The notes beneath the pieces are model-generated. The model did no database searches and had not been told where the DNA came from. It was given only the letters and a program-made list of their open reading frames with translations. Shown here piece after piece: positions 36,856 through 50,190 of a DNA stretch of 64,000 nucleotides. The DNA is taken from assembly GCA_964057225.1 (NCBI GenBank), contig OZ059894.1, positions 2,542,001-2,606,000 on the forward strand, in the 5' to 3' direction. Position 1 is the first letter of the stretch; every line of letters starts with the position of its first letter. Made by a program: the position numbers and the translations under genes. This stretch comes from Auanema rhodensis. Taxonomy: Eukaryota; Nematoda; Chromadorea; Rhabditida; Rhabditidae.

Positions 36856-39800
36856 ACAAATCCGCATCGAATGCACTATACTACATTGAGAAACGCCTAA
36901 TACAAAAATTAGTTATGATCGTTTGAAAAATGATGCATTAGTGTATGTTGAGTTTCCATGTACACTCAACATTGCTTCCAAAAACATTTTGACAAAAATT
37001 TTTTCGAAAAATTTCAAAATAATTTAGCGAAAAGTAGATGTTTTTAGATTCCTTTTTTCAAGGCAAAGACGATGGACATTGTTATTCGACGAAAAAATTA
37101 ATTCTTCAGGGTGAAAATCGAGGATATATGTGTGAACATATATCAGTTGATATCTCGGTGCATTTTTAAGCTAGCGCAAATCTGATAACACAGATCGACG
37201 CAGCTTACAAATCCGCATCGAATGCACTATACTACATTAAGAAACGCCTAATACAAAAATTAGTTATGATTGTTTGAAAAATGATGCATTAGTGTATGTT
37301 GAGTTTCCATGTACACTCAACATTGCTTCCAAAAACATTTTGACAAAAATTTTTTCGAAAAATTTCAAAATAATTTAGCAAAAAGTAGATGTTTTTAGAT
37401 TCCTTTTTTCAAGGCAAAGACGATGGACATTGTTATTCAACGAAAAAATTAATTCTTCAGGGTGAAAATCGAGGATATAAGTGTGAACTTATATCAGTTG
37501 ATATCTCGGTGCATTTTTAAGCTAGCGCAAATCTGATAACACAGATCGACGCAGCTTAAAAATCCGCATCGAATGCACTATACTACATTGAGAAACGCTT
37601 AATACAAAAATTAGTTATGATCGTTTGAAAAATGATGCATTAGTGTATGTTGAGTTTCCATGTACACTCAACATTGCTTCCAAAAACATTTTGACAAAAA
37701 TTTTTTCGAAAAATTTCAAAATAATTTAGCAAAAAGTAGATGTTTTTAGATACCTTTTTTGAAGGCAAAGACGATGGACATTGTTATTCAACGAAAATAT
37801 TATTTCTTCAGGGTGAAAATCGAGGATATATGTGTGAACTTATATCAGTTGATAACTCGGTGCATTTTTAAGCTAGCGCAAATCTGATAACACAGATCGA
37901 CGCAGCCTAAAAATCCGCATCGAATGCATTATACTACATTGAGAAACGCTTAATACAAAAATTAGTTATGATCGTTTGAAAAATGATGCATTAGTGTATG
38001 TTGAGTTTCCATGTACACTCAACATTGCTTCCAAAAACATTTTGACAAAAATTTTTTCGAAAAATTTCAAAATAATTTAGCAAAAAATAGATGTTTTTAG
38101 ATTCCTTTTTTCAAGGCGAAGACGATGGACATTGTTATTCAACGAAAAATTTATTTCTTCAGGGTGAAAATCGAGGATATAAGTGTGAACTTATATCAGT
38201 TGATATCTCGGTGCATTTTTAAGCTAGCGCAAATCTGATAACACAGATCGACGCAGCTTAAAAATCCGCATCGAATGCACTATTCTACATTGAGAAACGC
38301 TCAATACAAAAATTAGTTATGATCGTTTGAAAAATGATGCATTAGTGTATGTTGAGTTTCCATGTACACTCAACATTGCTTCCAAAAACATTTTGACAAA
38401 AATTTTTTCGAAAAATTTCAAAATAATTTAGCAAAAAATAGATGTTTTTAGATTCCTTTTTTCAAGGCGAAGACGATGGACATTGTTATTCAACGAAAAA
38501 TTTATTTCTTCAGGGTGAAAATCGAGGATATAAGTGTGAACTTATATCAGTTGATATCTCGGTGCATTTTTAAGCTAGCGCAAATCTGATAACACAGATC
38601 GACGCAGCTTAAAAATCCGCATCGAATGCACTATTCTACATTGAGAAACGCTCAATACAAAAATTAGTTATGATCGTTTGAAAAATGATGCATTAGTGTA
38701 TGTTGAGTTTCCATGTACACTCAACATTGCTTCCAAAAACATTTTGACAAAAATTTTTTCGAAAAATTTCAAAATAATTTAGCGAAAAGTAGATGTTTTT
38801 AGATTCCTTTTTTCAAGGCAAAGACGATGGACATTGTTATTCGACGAAAAAATTAATTCTTCAGGGTGAAAATCGAGGATATATGTGTGAACATATATCA
38901 GTTGATATCTCGGTGCATTTTTAAGCTAGCGCAAATCTGATAACACAGATCGACGCAGCTTACAAATCCGCATCGAATGCACTATACTACATTAAGAAAC
39001 GCCTAATACAAAAATTAGTTATGATCGTTTGAAAAATGATGCATTAGTGTATGTTGAGTTTCCATGTACACTCAACATTGCTTCCAAAAACATTTTGACA
39101 AAAATTTTTTCGAAAAATTTCAAAATAATTTAGCAAAAAGTAGATGTTTTTAGATTCCTTTTTTCAAGGCAAAGACGATGGACATTGTTATTCAACGAAA
39201 AAATTAATTCTTCAGGGTGAAAATCGAGGATATAAGTGTGAACTTATATCAGTTGATATCTCGGTGCATTTTTAAGCTAGCGCAAATCTGATAACACAGA
39301 TCGACGCAGCTTAAAAATCCGCATCGAATGCACTATACTACATTGAGAAACGCTTAATACAAAAATTAGTTATGATCGTTTGAAAAATGATGCATTAGTG
39401 TATGTTGAGTTTCCATGTACACTCAACATTGCTTCCAAAAACATTTTGACAAAAATTTTTTCGAAAAATTTCAAAATAATTTAGCAAAAAGTAGATGTTT
39501 TTAGATACCTTTTTTGAAGGCAAAGACGATGGACATTGTTATTCAACGAAAATATTATTTCTTCAGGGTGAAAATCGAGGATATATGTGTGAACTTATAT
39601 CAGTTGATAACTCGGTGCATTTTTAAGCTAGCGCAAATCTGATAACACAGATCGACGCAGCTTAAAAATCCGCATCGAATGCATTATACTACATTGAGAA
39701 ACGCTTAATACAAAAATTAGTTATGATCGTTTGAAAAATGATGCATTAGTGTATGTTGAGTTTCCATGTACACTCAACATTGCTTCCAAAAACATTTTGA

Positions 39801-42120
39801 CAAAAATTTTTTCGAAAAATTTCAAAATAATTTAGCAAAAAATAGATGTTTTTAGATTCCTTTTTTCAAGGCGAAGACGATGGACATTGTTATTCAACGA
39901 AAAATTTATTTCTTCAGGGTGAAAATCGAGGATATAAGTGTGAACTTATATCAGTTGATATCTCGGTGCATTTTTAAGCTAGCGCAAATCTGATAACACA
40001 GATCGACGCAGCTTAAAAATCCGCATCGAATGCACTATTCTACATTGAGAAACGCTCAATACAAAAATTAGTTATGATCGTTTGAAAAATGATGCATTAG
40101 TGTATGTTGAGTTTCCATGTACACTCAACATTGCTTCCAAAAACATTTTGACAAAAATTTTTTCGAAAAATTTCAGAATAATTTAGCAAAAAGTAGATGT
40201 TTTTAGATTCCTTTTTTCTAGGCGAAGACGATGGACATTGTTATTCAACGAAAAAATTAATTCTTCAGGGTGAAAATCGAGGATATATGTGTGATTTTAT
40301 ATCAGTTGATATCTCGGTGCATTTTTAAGCTAGCGCAAATCTGATAACACAGATCGACGCAGCTTAAAAATCCGCATCGAATGCACTATACTACATTGAG
40401 AAACGCTTAATACGAAAATTAGTTATGATCGTTTGAAAAATGATGCATTAGTGTATGTTGAGTTTCCATGTACACTCAACATTGCTTCCAAAAACATTTT
40501 GACAAAAATTTTTTCGAAAAATTTCAAAATAATTTAGCAAAAAGTAGATGTTTTTAGTTTCCTTTTTTCAAGGCGAAGACGATGGACATTGTTATTCAAC
40601 GAAAAAATTAATTCTTCAGGGTGAAAATCGAGGATATAAGTGTGAACTTATATCAGTTGATATCTCGGTGCATTTTTAAGCTAGCGCAAATCTGATAACA
40701 CAGATCGACGCAGCTTACAAATCCGCATCGAATGCACTATACTACATTGAGAAACGCCTAATACAAAAATTAGTTATGATCGTTTGAAAAATGATGCATT
40801 AGTGTATGTTGAGTTTCCATGTACACTCAACATTGCTTCCAAAAACATTTTGACAAAAATTTTTTCGAAAAATTTCAAAATAATTTAGCGAAAAGTAGAT
40901 GTTTTTAGATTCCTTTTTTCAAGGCAAAGACGATGGACATTGTTATTCGACGAAAAAATTAATTCTTCAGGGTGAAAATCGAGGATATATGTGTGAACAT
41001 ATATCAGTTGATATCTCGGTGCATTTTTAAGCTAGCGCAAATCTGATAACACAGATCGACGCAGCTTACAAATCCGCATCGAATGCACTATACTACATTA
41101 AGAAACGCCTAATACAAAAATTAGTTATGATCGTTTGAAAAATGATGCATTAGTGTATGTTGAGTTTCCATGTACACTCAACATTGCTTCCAAAAACATT
41201 TTGACAAAAATTTTTTCGAAAAATTTCAAAATAATTTAGCAAAAAGTAGATGTTTTTAGATTCCTTTTTTCAAGGCAAAGACGATGGACATTGTTATTCA
41301 ACGAAAAAATTAATTCTTCAGGGTGAAAATCGAGGATATAAGTGTGAACTTATATCAGTTGATATCTCGGTGCATTTTTAAGCTAGCGCAAATCTGATAA
41401 CACAGATCGACGCAGCTTAAAAATCCGCATCGAATGCACTATACTACATTGAGAAACGCTTAATACAAAAATTAGTTATGATCGTTTGAAAAATGATGCA
41501 TTAGTGTATGTTGAGTTTCCATGTACACTCAACATTGCTTCCAAAAACATTTTGACAAAAATTTTTTCGAAAAATTTCAAAATAATTTAGCAAAAAGTAG
41601 ATGTTTTTAGATACCTTTTTTGAAGGCAAAGACGATGGACATTGTTATTCAACGAAAATATTATTTCTTCAGGGTGAAAATCGAGGATATATGTGTGAAC
41701 TTATATCAGTTGATAACTCGGTGCATTTTTAAGCTAGCGCAAATCTGATAACACAGATCGACGCAGCTTAAAAATCCGCATCGAATGCATTATACTACAT
41801 TGAGAAACGCTTAATACAAAAATTAGTTATGATCGTTTGAAAAATGATGCATTAGTGTATGTTGAGTTTCCATGTACACTCAACATTGCTTCCAAAAACA
41901 TTTTGACAAAAATTTTTTCGAAAAATTTCAAAATAATTTAGCGAAAAATAGATGTTTTTAGATTCCTTTTTTCAAGGCGAAGACGATGGACATTGTTATT
42001 CAACGAAAAATTTATTTCTTCAGGGTGAAAATCGAGGATATAAGTGTGAACTTATATCAGTTGATATCTCGGTGCATTTTTAAGCTAGCGCAAATCTGAT
42101 AACACAGATCGACGCAGCTT
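36856..42120 (+). repeat. Block IV: 5-6 unit HOR, about three copies
   Basis: The repeating core is four unit types: ATTCGACG with GATATATGTG and ACATATATC; ATTAAGAAACGCC; ATACC plus T6 GAAGG with AATATTATTTC and TGATAACTC; and CATTATAC with an AGCAAAAAATAG or AGCGAAAAATAG tract. It starts at 36,856, 38,611 and 40,717. One or two extra units fill between copies. The 38,611 copy begins with a chimeric unit whose left part (CTATTCTACATT) is that of the unit before it. The first two types also occur as a pair at 23,169-23,870. Confidence 0.8.
38611..38961 (+). repeat. Chimeric unit at block IV copy junction
   Basis: The left part (CTATTCTACATT, CGCTCAAT) matches the preceding unit at 38,260. 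The right part (AGCGAAAAG, ATTCGACG, GATATATGTG, ACATATATC) matches the units at 36,856 and 40,717, which instead start ACAAATCC and CGCCTAAT. The switch lies between unit bases 44 and 172, as expected at the joint of an unequal exchange that made the 5-unit repeat. Confidence 0.75.
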
Positions 42121-42822
42121 AAAAATCCGCATCGAATGCACTATTCTACATTGAGAAACGCTCAATACAAAAATTAGTTATAATCGTTTGAAAAATGATG
42201 CATTAGTGTATGTTGAGTTTCCATGTACACTCAACATTGCTTCCAAAAACATTTTGACAAAAATTTTTTCGGAAAATTTCAAGATAATTTAGCAAAAAGT
42301 AGATGTTTTTAGATTTCTTTTTTCAAGGCAAAGACGATGGACATTGTTATTCAACGAAAAAATTAATTCTTCAGGGTGAAAATCGAGGATATAAGTGTGA
42401 ACATATATCAGTTGATATCTCGGTGCATTTTTAAGCTAGCGCAAATCTGATAACACAGATCGACGCAGCTTAAAAATCCGCATCGAATGCACTATACTAC
42501 ATTGAGAAACGCTCAATACAAAAATTAGTTATGATCGTTTGAAAAATGATGCATTAGTGTATGTTGAGTTTCCATGTACACTCAACATTGCTTCCAAAAA
42601 CATTTTGACAAAAATTTTTTCGAAAAATTTCAAAATAATTTAGCAAAAAGTAGATGTTTTTAGATTTCTTTTTTCAAGGCGAAGACGATGGACATTCTTA
42701 TTCAACGAAAAAATTATTTCTTCAGGGTGAAAATCGAGGATATAAGTGTGAACATATATCAGTTGATATCTCGGTGCATTTTTAAGCTAGCGCAAATCTG
42801 ATAACACATATCGACGCAGCTT

Positions 42823-43172
42823 AAAAATCCGCATCGAATGCACTATACTACATTGAGAAACGCTCAATACAAAAATTAGTTATGATCGTTTGAAAAATGA
42901 TGCATTAGTGTATGTTGAGTTTCCATGTACACTCAACATTGCTTCCAAAAACATTTTGACAAAAATTTTTTCGAAAAATTTCAAAATAATTTAGCAAAAA
43001 GTAGATGTTTTCAGATTTTTTTTTCAAGGCAAAGACGATGGACAATGTTATTCAACGAAAAAATTAATTCTTCATGGTGAAAATCGAGGATATAAGTGTG
43101 AACTTATATCAGTTGATATCTCGGTGCATTTTTAAGCTAGCGCAAATCTGATAACACAGATCGACGCAGCTT
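42823..43172 (+). repeat. 350-bp unit, 3 of 7
   Basis: Same subtype as the 29,838 unit (ATACTACATT, CATTGCTTCC). The following unit at 43,173 has AATTAAGC with ATTTTTTCG. Confidence 0.85.
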
Positions 43173-44225
43173 AAAAATCCGCATCGAATGCACTATACTA
43201 CATTGAGAAACGCTAAATACAAAAATTAGTTATGATCGTTTGAAAAATGATGAATTAGTGTATGTTGAGTTTCCATGTACACTCAACATTGCTTCCAAAA
43301 ACATTTTGACAAAAATTTTTTCGAAAAATTTCAAAATAATTAAGCAAAAAGTAGATGTTTTTAGATTCCTTTTTTTAAGGCAAAGACGATGGACAATGTT
43401 ATTCAACGAAAAAATTAATTCTTCAGGGTGAAAATCGAGGATATAAGTGTGAACTTATATCAGTTGATATCTCGGTGCATTTTTAAGCTAGCGCAAATCT
43501 GATAACACAGATCGACGCAGCTTAAAAATCCGCATCGAATGCACTATACTACATTGAGAAACGCTCAATACAAAAATTAGTTATGATCGTTTGAAAAATG
43601 ATGCATTAGTGTATGTTGAGTTTCCATGTACACTCAACATTGCTTCCAAAAACATTTTGACAAAAATTTTTTCGAAAAATTTCAAAATAATTTAGCAAAA
43701 AGTAGATGTTTTTAGATTCCTTTTTTCAAGGCAAAGACGATGGACGATGTTATTCAACGAAAAAATTAATTCTTCAGGGTGAAAATCGAGGATATAAGTG
43801 TGAACTTATATCAGTTGATATCTCGGTGCATTTTCAAGCTAGCGCAAATCTGATAACACAGATCGACGCAGCTTAAAAATCCGCATCAAATGCACTATAT
43901 TACATTGAGAAACGCTCAATACAAAAATTAGTTATGATCGTTTGAAAAATGATGCATTAGTGTATGTTGAGTTTCCATGTACACTCAACATTGCTTCCAA
44001 AAACATTTTGACAAAAATTTTTTCGAAAAATTTCAAAATAATTTAGCAAAAAGTAGATGTTTTTAGATTCCTTTTTTCAAGGCAAAGACGATGGACTTTG
44101 TTATTCAACGAAAAAATCAATTCTTCAGGGTGAAAATCGAGGATCTAAGTGTGAACTTATATCAGTTGATATCTCGGTGCATTTTTAAGCTAGCGCAAAT
44201 CTGATAACACAGATCGACGCAGCTT
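42823..44225 (+). repeat. Four-unit run, copy 1
   Basis: 350-bp unit, AATTAAGC unit, GACGATG/CATTTTCAAGC unit and CATCAAATG/GACTTTG unit. The same order is at 54,402-55,804. One difference seen is ATATTACATT near 43,896 against ATACTACATT near 55,475. Confidence 0.75.
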
Positions 44226-46681
44226 ACAAATCCGCATCGAATGCACTATACTACATTGAGAAACGCTCAATACAAAAATTAGTTATGATCGTTTGAAAAA
44301 TGATGCATTAGTGTATGTTGAGTTTCCATGTACACTCAACATTGCTTCCAAAAACATTTTGACAAAAATTTTTTCGAAAAATTTCAAAATATTTTAGCAA
44401 GAAGTAGATGTTTTTAGATTCCTTTTTTCAAGGCAAAGACGATGGACAATGTTATTCAACGAAAAAATAATTTCTTCAGGGTGAAAATCGAGGATATAAG
44501 TGTGAACTTATATCGGTTGATATCTCGGTACATTTTTAAGCTAGCGCAAATCTGATAACACAGATCGACGCAGCTTAAAAATCCGCATCAAATGCACTAT
44601 ACTACATTGAGAAACGCTCAATACAAAAATTAGTTATGATCGTTTGAAAAATGATGAATTAGTGTATGTTGAGTTTCCATGTACACTCAACATTGCTTCC
44701 AAAAACATTTTGACAAAAATTTTTTCGAAAAATTTCAAAATAATTTAGCAAAAAGTAGATGTTTTTAGATTCCTTTTTTCAAGGCAAAGACGATGGACGA
44801 TGTTATTCAACGAAAAAATTAATTCTTCAGGGTGAAAATCGAGGATATAAGTGTGAACTTATATCAGTTGATATCTCGGTGCATTTTCAAGCTAGCGCAA
44901 ATCTGATAACACAGATCGACGCAGCTTAAAAATCCGCATCAAATGCACTATACTACATTGAGAAACGCTCAATACAAAAATTAGTTATGATCGTTTGAAA
45001 AATGATGCATTAGTGTATGTTGAGTTTCCATGTACACTCAACATTGCTTCCAAAAACATTTTGACAAAAATTTTTTCGAAAAATTTCAAAATAATTTAGC
45101 AAAAAGTAGATGTTTTTAGATTTCTTTTTTCAAGGCGAAGACGATGGACATTGTTATTCAACGAAAAAATTAATTCTTCAGGGTGAAAATCGAGGATATA
45201 AGTGTGAACATATATCAGTTGATATCTCGGTGCATTTTTAAGCTAGCGCAAATCTGATAACACAGATCGACGCAGCTTAAAAATCCGCATCGAATGCACT
45301 ATACTACATTGAGAAACGCTCAATACAAAAATTAGTTATGATCGTTTGAAAAATGATGCATTAGTGTATGTTGAGTTTCCATGTACACTCAACATTGCTT
45401 CCAAAAACATTTTGACAAAAATTTTTTCGGAAAATTTCAAGATAATTTAGCAAAAAGTAGATGTTTTTAGATTCCTTTTTTCAAGGCAAAGACGATGGAC
45501 ATTGTTATTCAACGAAAAAATTAATTCTTCAGGGTGAAAATCGAGGATATAAGTGTGAACTTATATCAGTTGATATCTCGGTGCATTTTTAAGCTAGCGC
45601 AAATCTGATAACACAGATCGACGCAGCTTAAAAATCCGCATCGAATGCACTATATTACATTGAGAAACGCTCAATACAAAAATTAGTTATGATCGTTTGA
45701 AAAATGATGCATTAGTGTATGTTGAGTTTCCATGTACACTCAACATTGTTTCCAAAAACATTTTGACAAAAATTTTTTCGAAAAATTTCAAAATAATTTA
45801 GCAAAAAGTAGATGTTTTCAGATTTTTTTTTCAAGGCAAAGACGATGGACAATGTTATTCAACGAAAAAATTAATTCTTCATGGTGAAAATCGAGGATAT
45901 AAGTGTGAACTTATATCAGTTGATATCTCGGTGCATTTTTAAGCTAGCGCAAATCTGATAACACAGATCGACGCAGCTTAAAAATCCGCATCGAATGCAC
46001 TATACTACATTGAGAAACGCTAAATACAAAAATTAGTTATGATCGTTTGAAAAATGATGAATTAGTGTATGTTGAGTTTCCATGTACACTCAACATTGCT
46101 TCCAAAAACATTTTGACAAAAATGTTTTCGAAAAATTTCAAAATAATTAAGCAAAAAGTAGATGTTTTTAGATTCCTTTTTTTAAGGCAAAGACGATGGA
46201 CAATGTTATTCAACGAAAAAATTAATTCTTCAGGGTGAAAATCGAGGATATAAGTGTGAACTTATATCAGTTGATATCTCGGTGCATTTTTAAGCTAGCG
46301 CAAATCTGATAACACAGATCGACGCAGCTTAAAAATCCGCATCGAATGCACTATACCACATTGAGAAACGCTCAATACAAAAATTAGTTATGATCGTTTG
46401 AAAAATGATGCATTAGTGTATGTTGAGTTTCCATGTACACTCAACATTGCTTCCAAAACCATTTTGACAAAAATTTTTTCGAAAAATTTCAAAATAATTT
46501 AGCAAAAAGTAGATGTTTTTAGATTCCTTTTTTCAAGGCAAAGACGATGGACGATGTTATTCAACGAAAAAATTAATTCTTCAGGGTGAAAATCGAGGAT
46601 ATAAGTGTGAACTTATATCAGTTGATATCTCGGTGCATTTTCAAGCTAGCGCAAATCTGATAACACAGATCGACGCAGCTT
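44226..46681 (+). repeat. Seven-unit block, copy 2 (2,456 bp)
   Basis: Matches 32,645-35,100 unit for unit at a distance of 11,581 bp (33 units, two of them 350 bp). Private changes seen are TATCGGTTG near 44,512 and CCAAAACCATT near 46,454. Flanking units on both sides belong to different types in the two places, so the block ends are fairly sharp. Confidence 0.85.
45630..45979 (+). repeat. 350-bp unit, 4 of 7
   Basis: Second subtype (ATATTACATT, CATTGTTTCC), within the second copy of the seven-unit block. The following unit has ATGTTTTCG. Confidence 0.85.
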
Positions 46682-48787
46682 AAAAATCCGCATCGAATGC
46701 ATTATACTACATTGAGAAACGCTTAATACAAAAATTAGTTATGATCGTTTGAAAAATGATGCATTAGTGTATGTTGAGTTTCCATGTACACTCAACATTG
46801 CTTCCAAAAACATTTTGACAAAAATTTTTTCGAAAAATTTCAAAATAATTTAGCAAAAAGTAGATGTTTTTAGATTCCTTTTTTCAAGGCAAAGACGATG
46901 GACATTGTTATTCAACGAAAAAATTAATTCTTCAGGGTGAAAATCGAGGATATAAGTGTGAACTTATATCAGTTGATATCTCGGTGCATTTTTAAGCTAG
47001 CGCAAATCTGATAACACAGATCGACGCAGCTTAAAAATCCGCATCGAATGCACTATACTACATTGAGAAACGCTTAATACAAAAATTAGTTATAATCGTT
47101 TGAAAAATGATGCATTAGTGTATGTTGAGTTTCCATGTACACTCAACATTGCTTCCAAAAACATTTTGACAAAAATTTTTTCGGAAAATTTCGAGATAAT
47201 TTAGCAAAAAGTAGATGTTTTTAGATTTCTTTTTTCAAGGCAAAGACGATGGACATTGTTATTCAACGAAAAAATTAATTCTTCAGGGTGAAAATCGAGG
47301 ATATAAGTGTGAACATATATCAGTTGATATCTCGGTGCATTTTTAAGCTAGCGCAAATCTGATAACACAGATCGACGCAGCTTAAAAATCCGCATCGAAT
47401 GCACTATACTACATTGAGAAACGCTCAATACAAAAATTAGTTATGATCGTTTGAAAAATGATGCATTAGTGTATGTTGAGTTTCCATGTACACTCAACAT
47501 TGCTTCCAAAAACATTTTGACAAAAATTTTTTCGGAAAATTTCAAGATAATTTAGCAAAAAGTAGATGTTTTTAGATTCCTTTTTTCAAGGCAAAGACGA
47601 TGGACATTGTTATTCAACGAAAAAATTAATTCTTCAGGGTGAAAATCGAGGATATAAGTGTGAACTTATATCAGTTGATATCTCGGTGCATTTTTAAGCT
47701 AGCGCAAATCTGATAACACATATCGACGCAGCTTAAAAATCCGCATCGAATGCACTATACTACATTGAGAAACGCTCAATACAAAAATTAGTTATGATCG
47801 TTTGAAAAATGATGCATTAGTGTATGTTGAGTTTCCATGTACACTCAACATTGCTTCCAAAAACATTTTGACAAAAATTTTTTCGAAAAATTTCAAAATA
47901 ATTTAGCAAAAAGTAGATGTTTTTAGATTCCTTTTTTCAAGGCAAAGACGATGGACTTTGTTATTCAACGAAAAAATCAATTCTTCAGGGTGAAAATCGA
48001 GGATCTAAGTGTGAACTTATATCAGTTGATATCTCGGTGCATTTTTAAGCTAGCGCAAATCTGATAACACAGATCGACGCAGCTTACAAATCCGCATCGA
48101 ATGCACTATACTACATTGAGAAACGCTCAATACAAAAATTAGTTATGATCGTTTGAAAAATGATGCATTAGTGTATGTTGAGTTTCCATGTACACTCAAC
48201 ATTGCTTCCAAAAACATTTTGACAAAAATTTTTTCGAAAAATTTCAAAATATTTTAGCAAGAAGTAGATGTTTTTAGATTCCTTTTTTCAAGGCAAAGAC
48301 GATGGACAATGTTATTCAACGAAAAAATAATTTCTTCAGGGTGAAAATCGAGGATATAAGTGTGAACTTATATCAGTTGATATCTCGGTACATTTTTAAG
48401 CTAGCGCAAATCTGATAACACAGATCGACGCAGCTTAAAAATCCGCATCAAATGCACTATACTACATTGAGAAACGCTCAATACAAAAATTAGTTATGAT
48501 CGTTTGAAAAATGATGAATTAGTGTATGTTGAGTTTCCATGTACACTCAACATTGCTTCCAAAAACATTTTGACAAAAATTTTTTCGAAAAATTTCAAAA
48601 TAATTTAGCAAAAAGTAGATGTTTTTAGATTCCTTTTTTCAAGGCAAAGACGATGGACGATGTTATTCAACGAAAAAATTAATTCTTCAGGGTGAAAATC
48701 GAGGATATAAGTGTGAACTTATATCAGTTGATATCTCGGTGCATTTTCAAGCTAGCGCAAATCTGATAACACAGATCGACGCAGCTT

Positions 48788-50190
48788 AAAAATCCGCATC
48801 AAATGCACTATACTACATTGAGAAACGCTCAATACAAAAATTAGTTATGATCGTTTGAAAAATGATGCATTAGTGTATGTTGAGTTTCCATGTACACTCA
48901 ACATTGCTTCCAAAAACATTTTGACAAAAATTTTTTCGGAAAATTTCAAGATAATTTAGCAAAAAGTAGATGTTTTTAGATTCCTTTTTTCAAGGCAAAG
49001 ACGATGGACATTGTTATTCAACGAAAAAATTAATTCTTCAGGGTGAAAATCGAGGATATAAGTGTGAACTTATATCAGTTGATATCTCGGTGCATTTTTA
49101 AGCTAGCGCAAATCTGATAACACAGATCGACGCAGCTTAAAAATCCGCATCGAATGCACTATATTACATTGAGAAACGCTCAATACAAAAATTAGTTATG
49201 ATCGTTTGAAAAATGATGCATTAGTGTATGTTGAGTTTCCATGTACACTCAACATTGTTTCCAAAAACATTTTGACAAAAATTTTTTCGAAAAATTTCAA
49301 AATAATTTAGCAAAAAGTAGATGTTTTCAGATTTTTTTTTCAAGGCAAAGACGATGGACAATGTTATTCAACGAAAAAATTAATTCTTCATGGTGAAAAT
49401 CGAGGATATAAGTGTGAACTTATATCAGTTGATATCTCGGTGCATTTTTAAGCTAGCGCAAATCTGATAACACAGATCGACGCAGCTTAAAAATCCGCAT
49501 CGAATGCACTATACTACATTGAGAAACGCTAAATACAAAAATTAGTTATGATCGTTTGAAAAATGATGAATTAGTGTATGTTGAGTTTCCATGTACACTC
49601 AACATTGCTTCCAAAAACATTTTGACAAAAATGTTTTCGAAAAATTTCAAAATAATTAAGCAAAAAGTAGATGTTTTTAGATTCCTTTTTTTAAGGCAAA
49701 GACGATGGACAATGTTATTCAACGAAAAAATTAATTCTTCAGGGTGAAAATCGAGGATATAAGTGTGAACTTATATCAGTTGATATCTCGGTGCATTTTT
49801 AAGCTAGCGCAAATCTGATAACACAGATCGACGCAGCTTAAAAATCCGCATCGAATGCACTATACCACATTGAGAAACGCTCAATACAAAAATTAGTTAT
49901 GATCGTTTGAAAAATGATGCATTAGTGTATGTTGAGTTTCCATGTACACTCAACATTGCTTCCAAAAACATTTTGACAAAAATTTTTTCGAAAAATTTCA
50001 AAATAATTTAGCAAAAAGTAGATGTTTTTAGATTCCTTTTTTCAAGGCAAAGACGATGGACGATGTTATTCAACGAAAAAATTAATTCTTCAGGGTGAAA
50101 ATCGAGGATATAAGTGTGAACTTATATCAGTTGATATCTCGGTGCATTTTCAAGCTAGCGCAAATCTGATAACACAGATCGACGCAGCTT
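48788..50190 (+). repeat. Four-unit tandem duplication, copy 1 (1,403 bp)
   Basis: Four units (CATCAAATG with CGGAAAATTTCAAGA; 350-bp ATATTACATT; CGCTAAAT/ATGTTTTCG; ACCAC/GACGATG) are followed at once by the same four. The first unit is itself a chimera: its start matches the unit at 33,347 and the rest matches the unit at 33,698. Confidence 0.85.
49139..49488 (+). repeat. 350-bp unit, 5 of 7
   Basis: Second subtype, inside the first copy of the four-unit tandem duplication at 48,788-50,190. Confidence 0.85.
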
